Notes: generated from the sequence alone by a model not told the origin. A DNA stretch of 64,000 bases from Dichetophora obliterata (GCA_963920525.1 OY986437.1:62629830-62693829); one strand, 5' to 3'. Counted from the stretch's first letter, positions 31,010-41,646 are shown. Numbers and translations are program-made.

Positions 31010-32540
31010 GGAAATGCTAGAATCTTAGGTGTTTGTTGCTTATTTTATAAAAAGAAATCGGTTTGATGGATTCATTTTAATAAATCTTTTCTCTTTAAAT
31101 TGCGCTTATAGCTTCTCACAAAAAATAACACTTTCTTCAAAAGATAGATATATTTTCTTAATACTGGTACAATACATTTCTTTATTGCGTACATTTTTTT
31201 CTAAAACAGAGAAATATATCTTCAATTACGATTAAAAATGTCTTTTTATTGTGATTCGGTTGTAAAAATATAAGTTAAAAATATATTAAGAGTTAGAGGT
31301 AGAATTATTGTTTTTCGGAACCACTGATAAATATTACAGAAATTTCTTCTGAAAAACAATTTTATAAATGTATCCAAAGAACCATTAGTAAAAGCAATAT
31401 CGCTTTGTTTAGCAATGTTAAATAAAAAAATCCTTTTGAAGGAACAATTGTCATAATATGCAGAATATGCAGAACTTGCTTTTTTTAACATAATTCACTC
31501 GCACTCACGCTATCTATTTTTTTTTTTCGTACCTAATTCAATATTAGATAAATAAATCGTTTTTATAGAAGAATAATTTTTTATTTTTGAGAAAAGATTT
31601 GTTTTTATTGAAGAAAATATATCGCATAGTGTATTGCTTATCTGCACTGAGAAAAAAACATACTTTGAAATTAAACAAACAATTTTAAAATAGAAATTTA
31701 ACTCATTTGCGTTTAGCAAAAACAAAATTTAAAACAAGTTTAATTTCTGTTTTTTGTTTAATTTTCTCCTTTTATTTTTTCCAATAACAGAAGATACGTC
31801 ACTATCAGAGATTGAATTAAAAAATTATGTGCAGTAGAATCACTGAAAATTATTGCCACACTACTGAGTCAACGATTTTATGTTTGATTGTTTGAAAATA
31901 TTTTTGAATTAGTCTTACAAATATTGAAAATAAGATGAAATAAAAACGAATTAATTATTTTGATGTTTAAAATATTTTAAGCTGCAATAAAACGCAAATT
32001 TCATCAAATGAAGTCAAAAGCAATTGTAAATTCGGGGGGGGGGGGGGGGGTCCCAGGGGTTGCTAATCACCAATCTGACTTCGAAAAGTTAAAAAAATGG
32101 CATGGAAAAAATGGAGAATTAATTTATTTTTTTTAATTTAAATTATTTGTTTTAAATATTTAAAGTATATTTAATAACATTGTTTGGAAAACAAAAACTT
32201 TTGTTTTAAATTAAACTTTAAAAACAGTTCTCTTTTTCAAAAATAAATTCGTTTAATATAAACACAATTTCATTTAATTTTAACACATATTTCCCTCAGT
32301 ATATAATAGAGAAAATTTACCATTTTCTATAAATTTTTCTCTAAAAATAAGAATTTTTTAGTGCGAGAAAAATACTTATCATTTGTAGAGGAGTACAATA
32401 TTTTCATTTCCCACAAATGAAGAAATATTTTTCGAATATGTGAAAATTTATTCTTATTGAAGAAAATTTTATTTGAAATAGAGAAAATTGCTATTATTGA
32501 AAATAGAGAAATTTTTTATCACAAAGACAGATGGTTTTTT
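31010..32540. other. AT-rich sequence with a 17-base G run
   Basis: No gene is supported. Short open frames here are AT-rich Phe/Ile/Lys-rich chance frames. A run of 17 G lies at 32034-32050. The end joins the CACGCC-containing dispersed repeat. Confidence 0.4.
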
Positions 32541-32544
32541 TTTG

Positions 32545-32790
32545 AGTGTGGGAGGCACCACGCCCCTTTAACAATGCAAAAACCTTCCTTGGTATGTCTT
32601 TAATAACTGCCTAAAGTTTCTTGAGGTCGAATTCCGAGGCTGTGTGATCTTAAATTCCAAAGCTATTCGATATCGACAATTTTGGGATGCCACGGCCTCT
32701 CCACAGTGTCCTTCTTTGGCCCAATATGAGTCCTTCAAGACCTTAATCGTGAAAGTCGAATGATCCGTTCTCGAGTAATGAGTGCACACA
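32545..32790 (-). repeat. Second copy of the 'cacagcctcggaatt' dispersed repeat
   Basis: On the minus strand it carries AATAGCTTTGGAATTTAAGA, CACACAGCCTCGGAATT and GGGGCGTGGTGCC, matching the units at 25990-26730 on the plus strand. Non-coding. Confidence 0.6.
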
Positions 32791-32898
32791 CGGAAGGCTG
32801 TCTCTTTTATATATAGATACATAAAAGTATAGATATAGATTGCTTAAAAAGCCCAATATACGTACTTTTTTATTCCAAATAACATTATACAGTTCAAC

Positions 32899-33277
32899 AC
32901 GCCTCAGGGATCGCATAAAACTCCAAAACATGGTGAAGGTATACACCAAATAGAGACGATTTGCCAAAGGGTTTCTAAAAGTTAGCCTATCTTTTTCTTT
33001 AATACGCTATTTAAGTTTGGTTGATTTAGGATGGCCACCCAAAGATTTCTTTTATGCATAACTTGCAAATAGCTCAATATTTTAATATACTTTCTCTGGA
33101 AGAAATGTAGAGAAAAGTTTGTCAAAGACACGTAAGTTTCTAAATCAACCAAACGTAAGTAGCGTATTGAGGAAAATCAGAGGCTAACTTTACAAAACAG
33201 TTTCTCCAATCGTCTCTATTTGGGATATATTTTCACATTGTTTTGGAATTTTCTGCGATCTCCGTGATGACCCTCAA
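32899..33277. mobile_element. MITE with ~135-bp inverted arms
   Basis: The arms share GATCGCA, AACTCCAAAACA, CCAAATAGAGACGATT, AAGTTAGCCT, AATACGCTA and GTTTGGTTGATTTAG in inverted order around a loop of about 100 bp (33035-33140). Non-coding. The exact ends are uncertain by about 15 bp. Confidence 0.75.
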
Positions 33278-33389
33278 ATTGTGTCACGGTTTAATTATTA
33301 ACCAAAATTTTTTGGAAAGAGTGCAATTTAAACTAAAAAACTTTAAAAAGTGAATCTGAATTTTGAACCGTGTACACAGACTCCCTTAA

Positions 33390-33800
33390 AAGGTAGAGGC
33401 GACAACAACAGCAACAGCAACAGCAACAATGTGATCAATGCTGATTATATGCAAACAGCAACAATGAAAGCAGCAATAGCAATAACAACAGCAACGACAA
33501 AAACAACATCAATAAGAACAACACTATAAGCAACAACAATACAAACTAATGCAATAAAAATGTTGGCAATGAAAAATGTTGCCAACTAGTTGAGTGCATT
33601 TTTTTTCATTTAGTGTTGCTGTTGTTGTAGTTTTTTTGTTGTTGTTGCTTTTTTGCTGTTGCTTTTGTTGTTGTTGGGCCGAGATGCAAGCTTGATATCG
33701 CGAGCAAAACTTTTCTAAGATGGATTCTTTTCGCATTTATTTGCAATGAAATTGTTTGTTGTTGTTGTTGTTGCAGTTTGTATGGTTGTTGTTTTAGTTG
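33390..33800. repeat. CAA/CAG then TTG microsatellite tracts
   Basis: 33395-33540 is CAACAG/CAACAA-rich. 33610-33780 is rich in GTTGTT and TTGCTG on the same strand, i.e. the inverted type. The open frames here are repeat-derived Gln/Asn or Val/Leu runs and are not called as genes. Confidence 0.8.
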
Positions 33801-33842
33801 TTTTTATAGTTGGCTGTCGCAACAATTTGAAGGTGGCGCGGG

Positions 33843-34602
33843 AGTTATGTTCCTTGCTTAGAGCAGTTTGATTGAAACACACTTTTCTTTTCTGCTGTAA
33901 ACTTAGAACTGAACTTTATTACAACTCTTTCTTAAAATCTAACCAATTCGTTTTCGAAATGTAAATGTGTAAAAGTATGTAAAGATATAAATGGAAGAAA
34001 TACAATTGTAAAATAGGAGAAATGTAATGTATGTAAAAGAAATACAATGTGGTTAATATGTAAAAGTTAATAGTCGCAAAGTGTTGCCTAATTTATAGTT
34101 GCAACATAATATCAAAAATGCAAGGGTTTCATTTTAATGTCTTGTGGTTAATATGTAGAATAAATAATCGTAAAATGTTGCCCAATTTATGGTTGCAACA
34201 TAATATCAGAAATGCAAGAGTTTGATTTTAATGTTATACTTTAAAATTGAACCTATTTTAATAGTTGCGATTTATGAGGAAAAAAATAAAGAAAGAGTGT
34301 AAATAAAATTGGAACACTTAAAATATCTTATTGATTACGCTGCACTTTAAGTAGTGCAGTGGGGCTTATTATGTTGTTGTTTCTGGTGCTATTGTTGTGG
34401 GTGCCGAGATTTAATTGCCGTTTGTGCTGTTGTTGTAAATGTAGTAACGATGTCTTTGACTTGTTGGTTAATTTGGTATTGTTGTTGTGTTTGTTGTAAT
34501 TGTTACTGTAAGTGTTGCAGCGGCGTATTGAGCCTCGATGGTTTGGGTGGTGGCTGAGAAGTATATGTATTTGTTGTTGTCGTTTGAGTGGGGGTCGTAA
34601 CT
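33843..34602 (-). repeat. 3' LTR of the left errantivirus copy (760 bp)
   Basis: On the minus strand it starts AGTTACGAC and ends CATAACT, the AGTTA...TAACT ends typical of gypsy-group LTRs. An AATAAA signal (minus strand, 33915-33920) lies about 70 bp before the end. The env stop codon lies inside it (34503). The outer junction carries the CGGG duplication. Confidence 0.93.
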
Positions 34603-36194
34603 CCTCCCCCCCCAGTATGAAGTGAGGGCCATAAAGATTGTGCAGTGGCCCTTACGAAATTGGTTTGCGGTGTATAAATTGATGCCATTATTTTCCTAGG
34701 GACGTAAATGAAGATCAGGACAAGGATTACAATTAACGTATATTGCAGTGCGTCTTGGGCATATGTAATTGTGCTGAGGTGTTTAACTGATGCGTAGCTT
34801 TCGATTTGATGGTCGCGAAGTTTTTCCAAGTTTAGGGCTTCGGTTACTGACAGGGCTTGTATTCCTGAGTGTGTTATTGGCAGGATATGTATCTCGTCCC
34901 AGAAAATTCCAACATTGCTCTTGTAGATGATACCTCTTATAGCGATGTCGCAGTTCTGGAAATGAATAGCACCGGTACCTTCAACTGTGTATTGTCTTTG
35001 ACTGCAAGTAGAATTTATTAGTGTATAGGGTATATTAATATAGACGATAAAGTTGGCTTCTGGCTGGAAGATTGTTGTTATCTTTCCGAGGTCATACAGG
35101 TCGCAGTGTCCAGGTTGATTTTGCATGAGCTGCCCCAGGCATTTAGATTCTTGAGTGTTTTCTTTTTGGATTGGTTTTTGGCAAAAGTATATTTTAGATA
35201 TTCTTTGGCATGTTTTGTCGAAAAACTGAATTGTTTTGTTATTGTAAGTTATGTATGATTTTGTTATTATTTGCTTTGTTATGTTTATAGGGGTAGGTAT
35301 AATATGATATAGCTGATAATTTTCTGTATAAAGATTAGGTATTTGAACATTGAATATGACATTAGAATGATTATAATATGCTTGTAATTGTAATAGTTCG
35401 TATATTTCTTCATCTGTTTCAATTTTAATGGATTGATTAATCATATAATTTCTAATTTCTTGTAACTCTTTTTGGTTTAATATAAGCTTGGATATAATGT
35501 TTAGTTTGGCTAATAGTATGGCTTCTGCTATGTCTGTGATATGATTGAATAAAATATCTATATTGTAGTTAAGTTGGTTAAGATATTGCATTTCTTCTAG
35601 AATATTTTCATTTCTTTTAATTTTATTGGCTGTTTCTTTTGAATATTTGTTTACAAATTTTTCAATTGTGCTATGTTCATTATTCATGTGTTCAGTAATA
35701 TTTTTAAATCTTGCGATCATTTGCATATTCAATTTGTTTTGATTGACCGATTCTTTTTGTAAGTTTTCTTCATTTTCTTTTAATTTTGTTATTTCATTAT
35801 TTAAATTTTGTGCATCAACCGCATCCATGTTTCCTGTAATAAACTTTACTACTGATCCTAGTCCATTCAAGATACCCCTTTTTTGTCTAGCAACAGGTGA
35901 TAGTGTTTGAATTTTATTCTTTAGTTCGAAAAGTTTCATTTCAGTTACTTTTATAAGATTTGGTTGTATACCTTGTGCTTTAATTTCAGTAAAGGTAGTG
36001 GATAATTTGTTAATGTTTTCATGGTATTTGTCTAGGTCGATTATATGGATTAAATTGTTATACCCTTTTACTACTCGTGCCGGTCCGAGTCTGAGTGGAA
36101 TTATACCTTGGTTATCTTTGACGTTATGAATCTCTATTAACTGTCCAATGACCAGTTGTACCCTAAAAAGTGAAAATATACAAATATAATGCAA
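34503..36194 (-). CDS. env: Errantivirus envelope protein, left copy
   Basis: 563 residues, class of the insect errantivirus/baculovirus F-like fusion glycoprotein, which sits in membranes and mediates fusion. A hydrophobic N-terminus (residues 3-17) suits a signal peptide. A furin-type RQKR site at residues 103-106 is followed by a Gly-rich hydrophobic stretch (GILNGLGSVV) typical of a fusion peptide. Several N-x-S/T sites follow. A transmembrane helix is at about 484-499, with a short Pro/Thr/Gln-rich tail that runs through the polypurine tract into the LTR. It would be expressed from a spliced RNA, as in relatives; no splice site was established, so the first ATG is provisional. No disabling change is visible. 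Confidence 0.88.
   Translation of the reverse strand: MHYICIFSLFRVQLVIGQLIEIHNVKDNQGIIPLRLGPARVVKGYNNLIHIIDLDKYHENINKLSTTFTEIKAQGIQPNLIKVTEMKLFELKNKIQTLSPVARQKRGILNGLGSVVKFITGNMDAVDAQNLNNEITKLKENEENLQKESVNQNKLNMQMIARFKNITEHMNNEHSTIEKFVNKYSKETANKIKRNENILEEMQYLNQLNYNIDILFNHITDIAEAILLAKLNIISKLILNQKELQEIRNYMINQSIKIETDEEIYELLQLQAYYNHSNVIFNVQIPNLYTENYQLYHIIPTPINITKQIITKSYITYNNKTIQFFDKTCQRISKIYFCQKPIQKENTQESKCLGQLMQNQPGHCDLYDLGKITTIFQPEANFIVYINIPYTLINSTCSQRQYTVEGTGAIHFQNCDIAIRGIIYKSNVGIFWDEIHILPITHSGIQALSVTEALNLEKLRDHQIESYASVKHLSTITYAQDALQYTLIVILVLIFIYVPRKIMASIYTPQTNFVRATAQSLWPSLHTGGGGVTTPTQTTTTNTYTSQPPPKPSRLNTPLQHLQ
34603..34613 (-). promoter_or_regulatory. Polypurine tract, left copy
   Basis: The minus strand reads GGGGGGGGAGG immediately before the LTR. 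This is the RNase-H-resistant primer for plus-strand DNA synthesis. It lies within the env reading frame, encoding the poly-Gly of the env tail. Confidence 0.85.
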
Positions 36195-36241
36195 GCTAAA
36201 AGTGCCTATTGGAAAAAAAATTCGAGGTATAATGTTAAAAT

Positions 36242-39200
36242 TTATGGTTTATTTTGTTTTCTTAGTTTGGATTTGTGTAATTTTTGGTCTTTTATTGTGG
36301 TTAATGTGACTTTTTTATTGCGTTTTACTTTATGTTTTGTGAATCTAGGAGTCATTTTATTTCTTCTATTTTCTTTTCTAAATATGGTTTTGTTGCTGTC
36401 GAAATTTTCGGGTTCGTCTCTAGTTACATTGATTTTATCTATGTTAAGGCTTGTAATTTGTTTAAGCTGTTCACATATTTTTGGGTATAGAATCTCCTGA
36501 TATTCTTTTAACTTTTGAAGGTATTCGTGTTCATTGTGAAATGAAATTATGTTATTGAATTTGTATGTTCTGCCAAAAAATAACTCGTAGGGAGTGTGTT
36601 TGGTGGCGGAGTGAATTGCGTTATTGTAAGTTATAAATGTTTCTGCTAAAATTTCGTCATGTTCAAGAGATAGATTGTTTTCTTTTCGAGTTGTAAGTAA
36701 AATTCTGTAAATTTCAGTTAAAGTGGAATGCATACGCTCTACTGGAGAATTACTACTCGATTGTTGGAATGACGTAAAATGCAGTTCTATTTGGTACTGA
36801 CGACAGAAGTCCTTAAATATATTTGCCATAAATTCTTGACCTTGGTCACATACAATTTTTCGAGGTGTACCGTAAACACTGATGTATGTTTTTAATGCTT
36901 TTAGGATGGATACGCTATTTTTCGATTGTAGATTATAACCTGCTCCGAACTTAGAAAATTTGTCAATTATTGTTAAGATAGGGTGATTGTTAATTGTATA
37001 TATATCGATGTGCAAAATATCGAGTGGCTTAATAGGTGTTTCTGGTTTTTCAAATTTTGTTTTAGGGGGATTCCTATCGTATTTTTGAGTTTTGCAGGTT
37101 TCGCAGTTATTAATTGTTTGTGTGATTTTATTTTTCATAAATGGAAAGTAGTACTTTCTTTTGAGATGCAAATGTGTTTCATTTATTCCTCTATGGTTAT
37201 GTCGATTGTGATAATCCCTAATCAACTGTTCTTGTTCGTCGCTTTGTGTTATGTCCTGTAATATTTCCATGCAGCGTATTACACGGAATATTTGGGTATG
37301 TGAAAAATATTTGGAGTATACATCCTGGACTATTCTGAATGTATCGTCATCCGTATAGATGGCAGATAATTTATTAGGTGCCATATAGTTTTTTAAAATT
37401 TGAGTAATACTGTCTTCATTAAAATTAGTTTTTCGGATTATGCGTCTTTGTTTATTTCTAAATGGAATTTCGACTGTGATTTCAGGTGCTTGGCTTGATA
37501 TTTGTAGAATTATTTGTAGATTAAAATCGTTTAGTGGTTTTTCGGAAATAGCTATTCCATCGTTGAGATTTTCTATAGCAGAGTGAATTGTGCTTCCGTT
37601 TGTAGCGTGATTAGATTCTGTATCGTTAATGTTTACGTCCACGTTAGTGTTTGGTTTATCCTGTATTATTCTGCTTAAAGCGTCGGCATTTGAATTAAGC
37701 TTTCCCTTTTTATAGACTATCTCGTAATCATACTCCTCTAATTTAAGGCGCCAGCGAATGAGTTTAGAGTTGGGTTCTTTCAAACTCATAAGCCAGGTTA
37801 GAGGTCTATGGTCAGTAACTATCTTGAATTTTCTACCATAAAGGTATGGCCGAAAGTACTTAGTCGCCCACATAATGGCGAGTAACTCTTTTTCTATAGT
37901 AGAATAATTTGTTTCCGAGTCGGAAAGCGTTCTACTCGCGTAGCAAACTGGCTTATCACTGCCTATAGTGCCTTGGGATAAGACTGCGCCTAGAGCATAA
38001 TTACTAGCGTCTGTTGTGAGAATAAACGGTTTGGAGAAGTCTGGATACTGCAGTATTGGGTCATTTGTTAAAAGGTGTCTACATGTATTGAATGCCTGTA
38101 TATATCGATCATTAATTACGATTTTCTTGTCTTTTTTTAGGCACTCAGTAAGAGGTTTTATAAGTTTTGATAGATCTTTAATGAATTTTCGGTAATAACC
38201 TAGTAACCCAAGAAAAGCTTTAATTTGTTTCCTAGTTTGCGGAATTGGATAATTTTGGATGGCTTCTATTTTGGAAGGATTTGGTTTGATACCATCTGTT
38301 GATACAATGTGTCCCAGGAACGCTACTTCTTTATGCAGGAACTCTGACTTGTCTAGTTGGATTTTGAAGTTTGCCGAACGTAATTTTTCAAAAACTTTTT
38401 CAAGACTTTCAAGATGTTCTTGAAGAGAAGTTGAGTAGATTATTATATCATCTAGGTAGACAAGACAAATTTTTCCTACTAATTCTCTAAGAACATTGTC
38501 CATCACTCTCTGAAACGTTGATGGAGCGTTCTTTAGACCGAATGGCATTCTTATGTATTCATAGTGACCACCTTCTACTGTGAACGCAGTTTTTTGTATA
38601 TGTTTATGATGCATTTCTATTTGATGAAAACCGCTTGCTAAGTCAAGCGTAGAAAAATATACACATTTACCTAGTTTATCCAGAATTTCATTTATATTGG
38701 GGAGCGGGTACCTATCTGATATTGTTTTTTCATTAAGCTTCCGATAGTCTATGACGAGGCGCCACTTTTGTTTTCCACTGGAGTCCTTTTTCTTTGGAAC
38801 GATCCAAACGGGAGAACTCCAAGGGGAATAGCTATGGCGGATTATTCCCTGTTGAAGCATTTTTGCGATTTGACATTGTACCTCGTCTTTGTGGACGTAT
38901 GGATATCTGTACGATTTGGTGTAAATTGGAATGTCATCTGTTGTGGATATTTTGTGCTTAATTTCGTTGGAGAATGTTAATTGTTCTCCTTCTTTGTAGA
39001 ATACGTCGTTATTTTTCTTACAGAGTTTCAATAACTTTTGTTTTTCTTCTGAATTCAGATGGTCTAATCTGAGAATTTCTGATAAGTCTACAAAGTGGTT
39101 TGGGTCATAAGTATTATCTGGGTTTATATTATTTAATTCGACAAAGTCAGAAGTGTTGTAAGGGTTTACTTTAAGAGGCTGTTCAAGAAAAAGGGATTGT

Positions 39201-39709
39201 TCATTTTCAGAAAAATTTATTACTTCCAGTGAAGCAACCCAGTTTTTTGATTCGTATATACCTTCTGATATAACTAAGTTAGGTTTAAGTTCTGTGTTTC
39301 TGAGATAAATTGATCCATTTTGAGTGTCTACTGGCAATTCAATAACTGTTTTAGATCTAGGTGCAATCAAGTATTTTTTTGATATTATATTTGGTTTAAA
39401 TTGTAGATTAATAGTTGAGTTTTGTGTATTAAGTGATTTGCTAACAAGATTAACTGTTGCACCGAGTTGAGTAAGGGCATCAAGTCCGATTAGTCCATCG
39501 AAATAATTATGGAATTTGAAGAGAAGGAATATGAGATTACCGCGTTGATTGAATTCACGAAATATAGGTAATGATACTTGCTCATTAAGAGTATATTTTC
39601 CAAGTATAGTAGAGATTGAAGTTAATTTACATTTTTTAATATCGTCTTTATGTATGAATTCGGGATTAATAAATGAGGCTGACGCTCCTGTATCTATAAG
39701 AAATCTCAA
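36242..39709 (-). CDS. pol: Errantivirus pol polyprotein, left copy
   Basis: 1,155 residues counted from the first Met; the true N-terminus is probably made by frameshifting from gag, and the frame is open upstream to the gag overlap. Domains: aspartic protease with DTGA at 6-9; reverse transcriptase with YFSTLDLASGFHQI and YLDD at 418-421; RNase H (TDASNYALGAVLSQ); a chromovirus-like domain is absent; integrase with an HHCC finger (HNHRGIN to CETC) and catalytic D...D...E (HIDIYT, CDQGQEFM, SPVERMH). Together they copy the RNA and insert the DNA. It ends 48 bp before the env ATG. All key catalytic residues I looked for are present. Confidence 0.95.
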   Translation of the reverse strand: MRFLIDTGASASFINPEFIHKDDIKKCKLTSISTILGKYTLNEQVSLPIFREFNQRGNLIFLLFKFHNYFDGLIGLDALTQLGATVNLVSKSLNTQNSTINLQFKPNIISKKYLIAPRSKTVIELPVDTQNGSIYLRNTELKPNLVISEGIYESKNWVASLEVINFSENEQSLFLEQPLKVNPYNTSDFVELNNINPDNTYDPNHFVDLSEILRLDHLNSEEKQKLLKLCKKNNDVFYKEGEQLTFSNEIKHKISTTDDIPIYTKSYRYPYVHKDEVQCQIAKMLQQGIIRHSYSPWSSPVWIVPKKKDSSGKQKWRLVIDYRKLNEKTISDRYPLPNINEILDKLGKCVYFSTLDLASGFHQIEMHHKHIQKTAFTVEGGHYEYIRMPFGLKNAPSTFQRVMDNVLRELVGKICLVYLDDIIIYSTSLQEHLESLEKVFEKLRSANFKIQLDKSEFLHKEVAFLGHIVSTDGIKPNPSKIEAIQNYPIPQTRKQIKAFLGLLGYYRKFIKDLSKLIKPLTECLKKDKKIVINDRYIQAFNTCRHLLTNDPILQYPDFSKPFILTTDASNYALGAVLSQGTIGSDKPVCYASRTLSDSETNYSTIEKELLAIMWATKYFRPYLYGRKFKIVTDHRPLTWLMSLKEPNSKLIRWRLKLEEYDYEIVYKKGKLNSNADALSRIIQDKPNTNVDVNINDTESNHATNGSTIHSAIENLNDGIAISEKPLNDFNLQIILQISSQAPEITVEIPFRNKQRRIIRKTNFNEDSITQILKNYMAPNKLSAIYTDDDTFRIVQDVYSKYFSHTQIFRVIRCMEILQDITQSDEQEQLIRDYHNRHNHRGINETHLHLKRKYYFPFMKNKITQTINNCETCKTQKYDRNPPKTKFEKPETPIKPLDILHIDIYTINNHPILTIIDKFSKFGAGYNLQSKNSVSILKALKTYISVYGTPRKIVCDQGQEFMANIFKDFCRQYQIELHFTSFQQSSSNSPVERMHSTLTEIYRILLTTRKENNLSLEHDEILAETFITYNNAIHSATKHTPYELFFGRTYKFNNIISFHNEHEYLQKLKEYQEILYPKICEQLKQITSLNIDKINVTRDEPENFDSNKTIFRKENRRNKMTPRFTKHKVKRNKKVTLTTIKDQKLHKSKLRKQNKP

Positions 39710-39771
39710 TGGTCTACCAAAAGGGGATGATATGTTAACATATGCTAGCTCAGATCCATGTCTATTTACGT

Positions 39772-41073
39772 CTATGTATCCTGTTGGTTCGGTGAGGCTG
39801 ATCGGAAAAAATTTTGATCATCTTCAATGTTATTGATGTCTTCTATTGAGTCATCTGTATATTGATCTAATTGTTGTTGGTAAGAGGTATTGGGGCGTTG
39901 GGTCCTTGGATTTTTATTTATGTTATGAAATTCTTCTGTTCTTGGTCTTGTCATCCTGGAAAATTTAGAACGCATGCTTACATCGGAATTATTATTCCTT
40001 TGAGATACAGTGGAGTTTTTAGTGTTTGTAAAACCTGAACTTGTGTCCATTGGTTCTGGTTGTGGTTGTCTGGCAGAAAATGACGAATTGTTATTATTGT
40101 TGTGGTTATTTCTAAAAGGGTTATGATTAGGATTAAACCTATTGTATGTTGGTGGGTTATTAAATCGGGACTGGTTTGGGTTATATGTGTTTTGGTAGTA
40201 ATTTGATGTGTTTGGATTATAGTTAGACGTATTTGGTGTAAAGTTACGTGGGTTTTGCATTCTTGCTGGATATTTATTGAACGTATTATATGGCTTATAT
40301 TGTTTACTCTGATATGTGTTTCTTTCTGATCTCATGTAATGAATATTTTGTTCTTTTATACAGTAGGCTAAAGCAGTGGCCAAGGATTCTGGCCTCATAG
40401 CCCTAATGTTTGAGCCAAGTGGCTCTCTAAGACCACTTAAAAATGAGTTTAGACACATTTCCGCAAATAGTTCTTTTTTTGCTGCTACAACATTTTGATC
40501 ACTTTCGTGTATCAAAATATTGTTGCACAGTGTAGCCTGAATTTCTATTATTTCACTGAAAAAATTTTCTACAGTTTTGTTGTATTGTCGTAAGTTGTGT
40601 AAATCCCTAATAAGTGAAGTCTCCGATCTTTTGTCAGAGTAATGCAGAATTAAGTTAGTTTTTATGTTTTCCCAATTGAGTGACGTTCCGTACATATTTA
40701 GTACTTCGTTTGCCTGACCGACTATCTTATTTCGTATTGCCCTTAGTAGTATTTGTCCTTGAGGCGTATGACTAGCACCTCTTGTATGTAACAATATTTC
40801 CTCTACGTTATTTAGAAATTCGTATAGTAGTCGAGGATTGCCATCATATTGAGGCAAATCCTTTATTGCATCTGGAATGCGAAGTGACTGAAAAATATCC
40901 ACATATACAGGGGCAGGGGTGGGAAGGGTTGGGATGGGGGCTGTATTTTCCATAGTAAATTCTCTACTTGGTTCTTCTAGAATTGAACTAAGGCTTCTGC
41001 TTTTAAAAAGATTACTGAGGGAAACTGAATAGGGCTGATTTTCTGCACGTTTTTTCTGGGTTTTTTTCCACAT
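39772..41073 (-). CDS. gag: Errantivirus gag protein, left copy
   Basis: 433 residues; the structural capsid protein that packages element RNA. The N-terminal two thirds carry the alpha-helical capsid-like region (YDGNPRLLYEFLNNVEEILL, SETSLIRDLHNLRQ, ALAYCIKEQNIHYMRSER). The C-terminal third is Asn/Pro/Arg-rich with many NPN and NHN repeats and no CCHC knuckle, as usual for errantivirus gag. A second in-frame Met (MENTAPIP) at residue 41 is an alternative start. The gag frame overlaps pol in the -1 frame; see the slippery site. Confidence 0.9.
   Translation of the reverse strand: MWKKTQKKRAENQPYSVSLSNLFKSRSLSSILEEPSREFTMENTAPIPTLPTPAPVYVDIFQSLRIPDAIKDLPQYDGNPRLLYEFLNNVEEILLHTRGASHTPQGQILLRAIRNKIVGQANEVLNMYGTSLNWENIKTNLILHYSDKRSETSLIRDLHNLRQYNKTVENFFSEIIEIQATLCNNILIHESDQNVVAAKKELFAEMCLNSFLSGLREPLGSNIRAMRPESLATALAYCIKEQNIHYMRSERNTYQSKQYKPYNTFNKYPARMQNPRNFTPNTSNYNPNTSNYYQNTYNPNQSRFNNPPTYNRFNPNHNPFRNNHNNNNNSSFSARQPQPEPMDTSSGFTNTKNSTVSQRNNNSDVSMRSKFSRMTRPRTEEFHNINKNPRTQRPNTSYQQQLDQYTDDSIEDINNIEDDQNFFRSASPNQQDT
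39808..39814 (-). promoter_or_regulatory. Candidate -1 ribosomal frameshift heptamer, left copy
   Basis: In the gag frame the minus strand reads A AAT TTT just before the gag stop; slipping back one base puts ribosomes into the pol frame, which is open from here to the protease. The heptamer fits X XXY YYZ. Related gypsy-group elements express pol this way; a downstream pseudoknot was not examined. Confidence 0.7.
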
Positions 41074-41281
41074 GAATTTTTTTTCTTTGTTCTTTTTTTT
41101 TTTTATTGAATAAAATTGTTAACGTATTGAAATTTTTCTTTTCTTATCCCCTTTTATTGAAAAAATTTATTTGTTTTATTTTTAAGCTTTGTTTTATTTA
41201 ATTATTTTTCAGTTTTCGACTTACATGCTTCCAACGATGATGATGATTAACTGCTTTAGCTGCATGATGCTTGTTGTTCGC

Positions 41282-41428
41282 TAGTCGTCCTTTCAGAGCG
41301 TTGAGTTCCAATGGCGATTAAAAGTTGATATAGTCGTCCTTTCAGAGCGTTGAGTTCCAACGGCGATTAAAAGTTGATATAGTCGTCCTTTCAGAGCGTT
41401 GAGTTCCAACGGCGATTAAAAGTTGATA
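41282..41428 (-). repeat. Three 49-bp tandem repeats in the errantivirus leader, left copy
   Basis: Units start at 41282, 41331 and 41380, each with TAGTCGTCCTTTCAGAGCG and ending AAAAGTTGATA; the first differs by one base (AATGG versus AACGG). They lie between the primer site and gag. In gypsy, a repeated block in the same place binds Su(Hw) and acts as an insulator; these units show no Su(Hw) consensus that I can recognise, so a regulatory role is inference. Confidence 0.9.
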
Positions 41429-41636
41429 CTTAACCGATCTTGTGAAAAAAAAATGTGCTGATATTCAGTCAACACTTATTTCAGAATATTATGTATCGAT
41501 ATTCTCTCGATAATAACTTCTGATAATTACAATAATTTTAGTTCGATATTCTTTCGAACAATTATTTTATCACTTATTCTTCAAATAAGAAGGATACTGA
41601 TTATTCACTATTCACAAGATGGTTCGCCAAGCCGTA

Positions 41637-41646
41637 GACTGCGCCA
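41637..41646 (-). promoter_or_regulatory. tRNA primer binding site, left copy
   Basis: The minus strand reads TGGCGCAGTC directly at the LTR border, overlapping its last base. This is the tRNA-Ser type site known from 17.6 and 297, unlike the tRNA-Lys site of gypsy itself. Confidence 0.8.

Noticed and set aside
34354..34557. Cys-rich 67-residue frame repeated three times, at 34354, 42157 and 49960
   Set aside because: It lies in the LTR on the antisense strand and derives from TGTTGTTG-type sequence; the triplication simply follows the LTR copies.
36982..37261. Plus-strand frames inside errantivirus pol and gag
   Set aside because: They are antisense shadows of conserved minus-strand domains and carry no recognisable motif.
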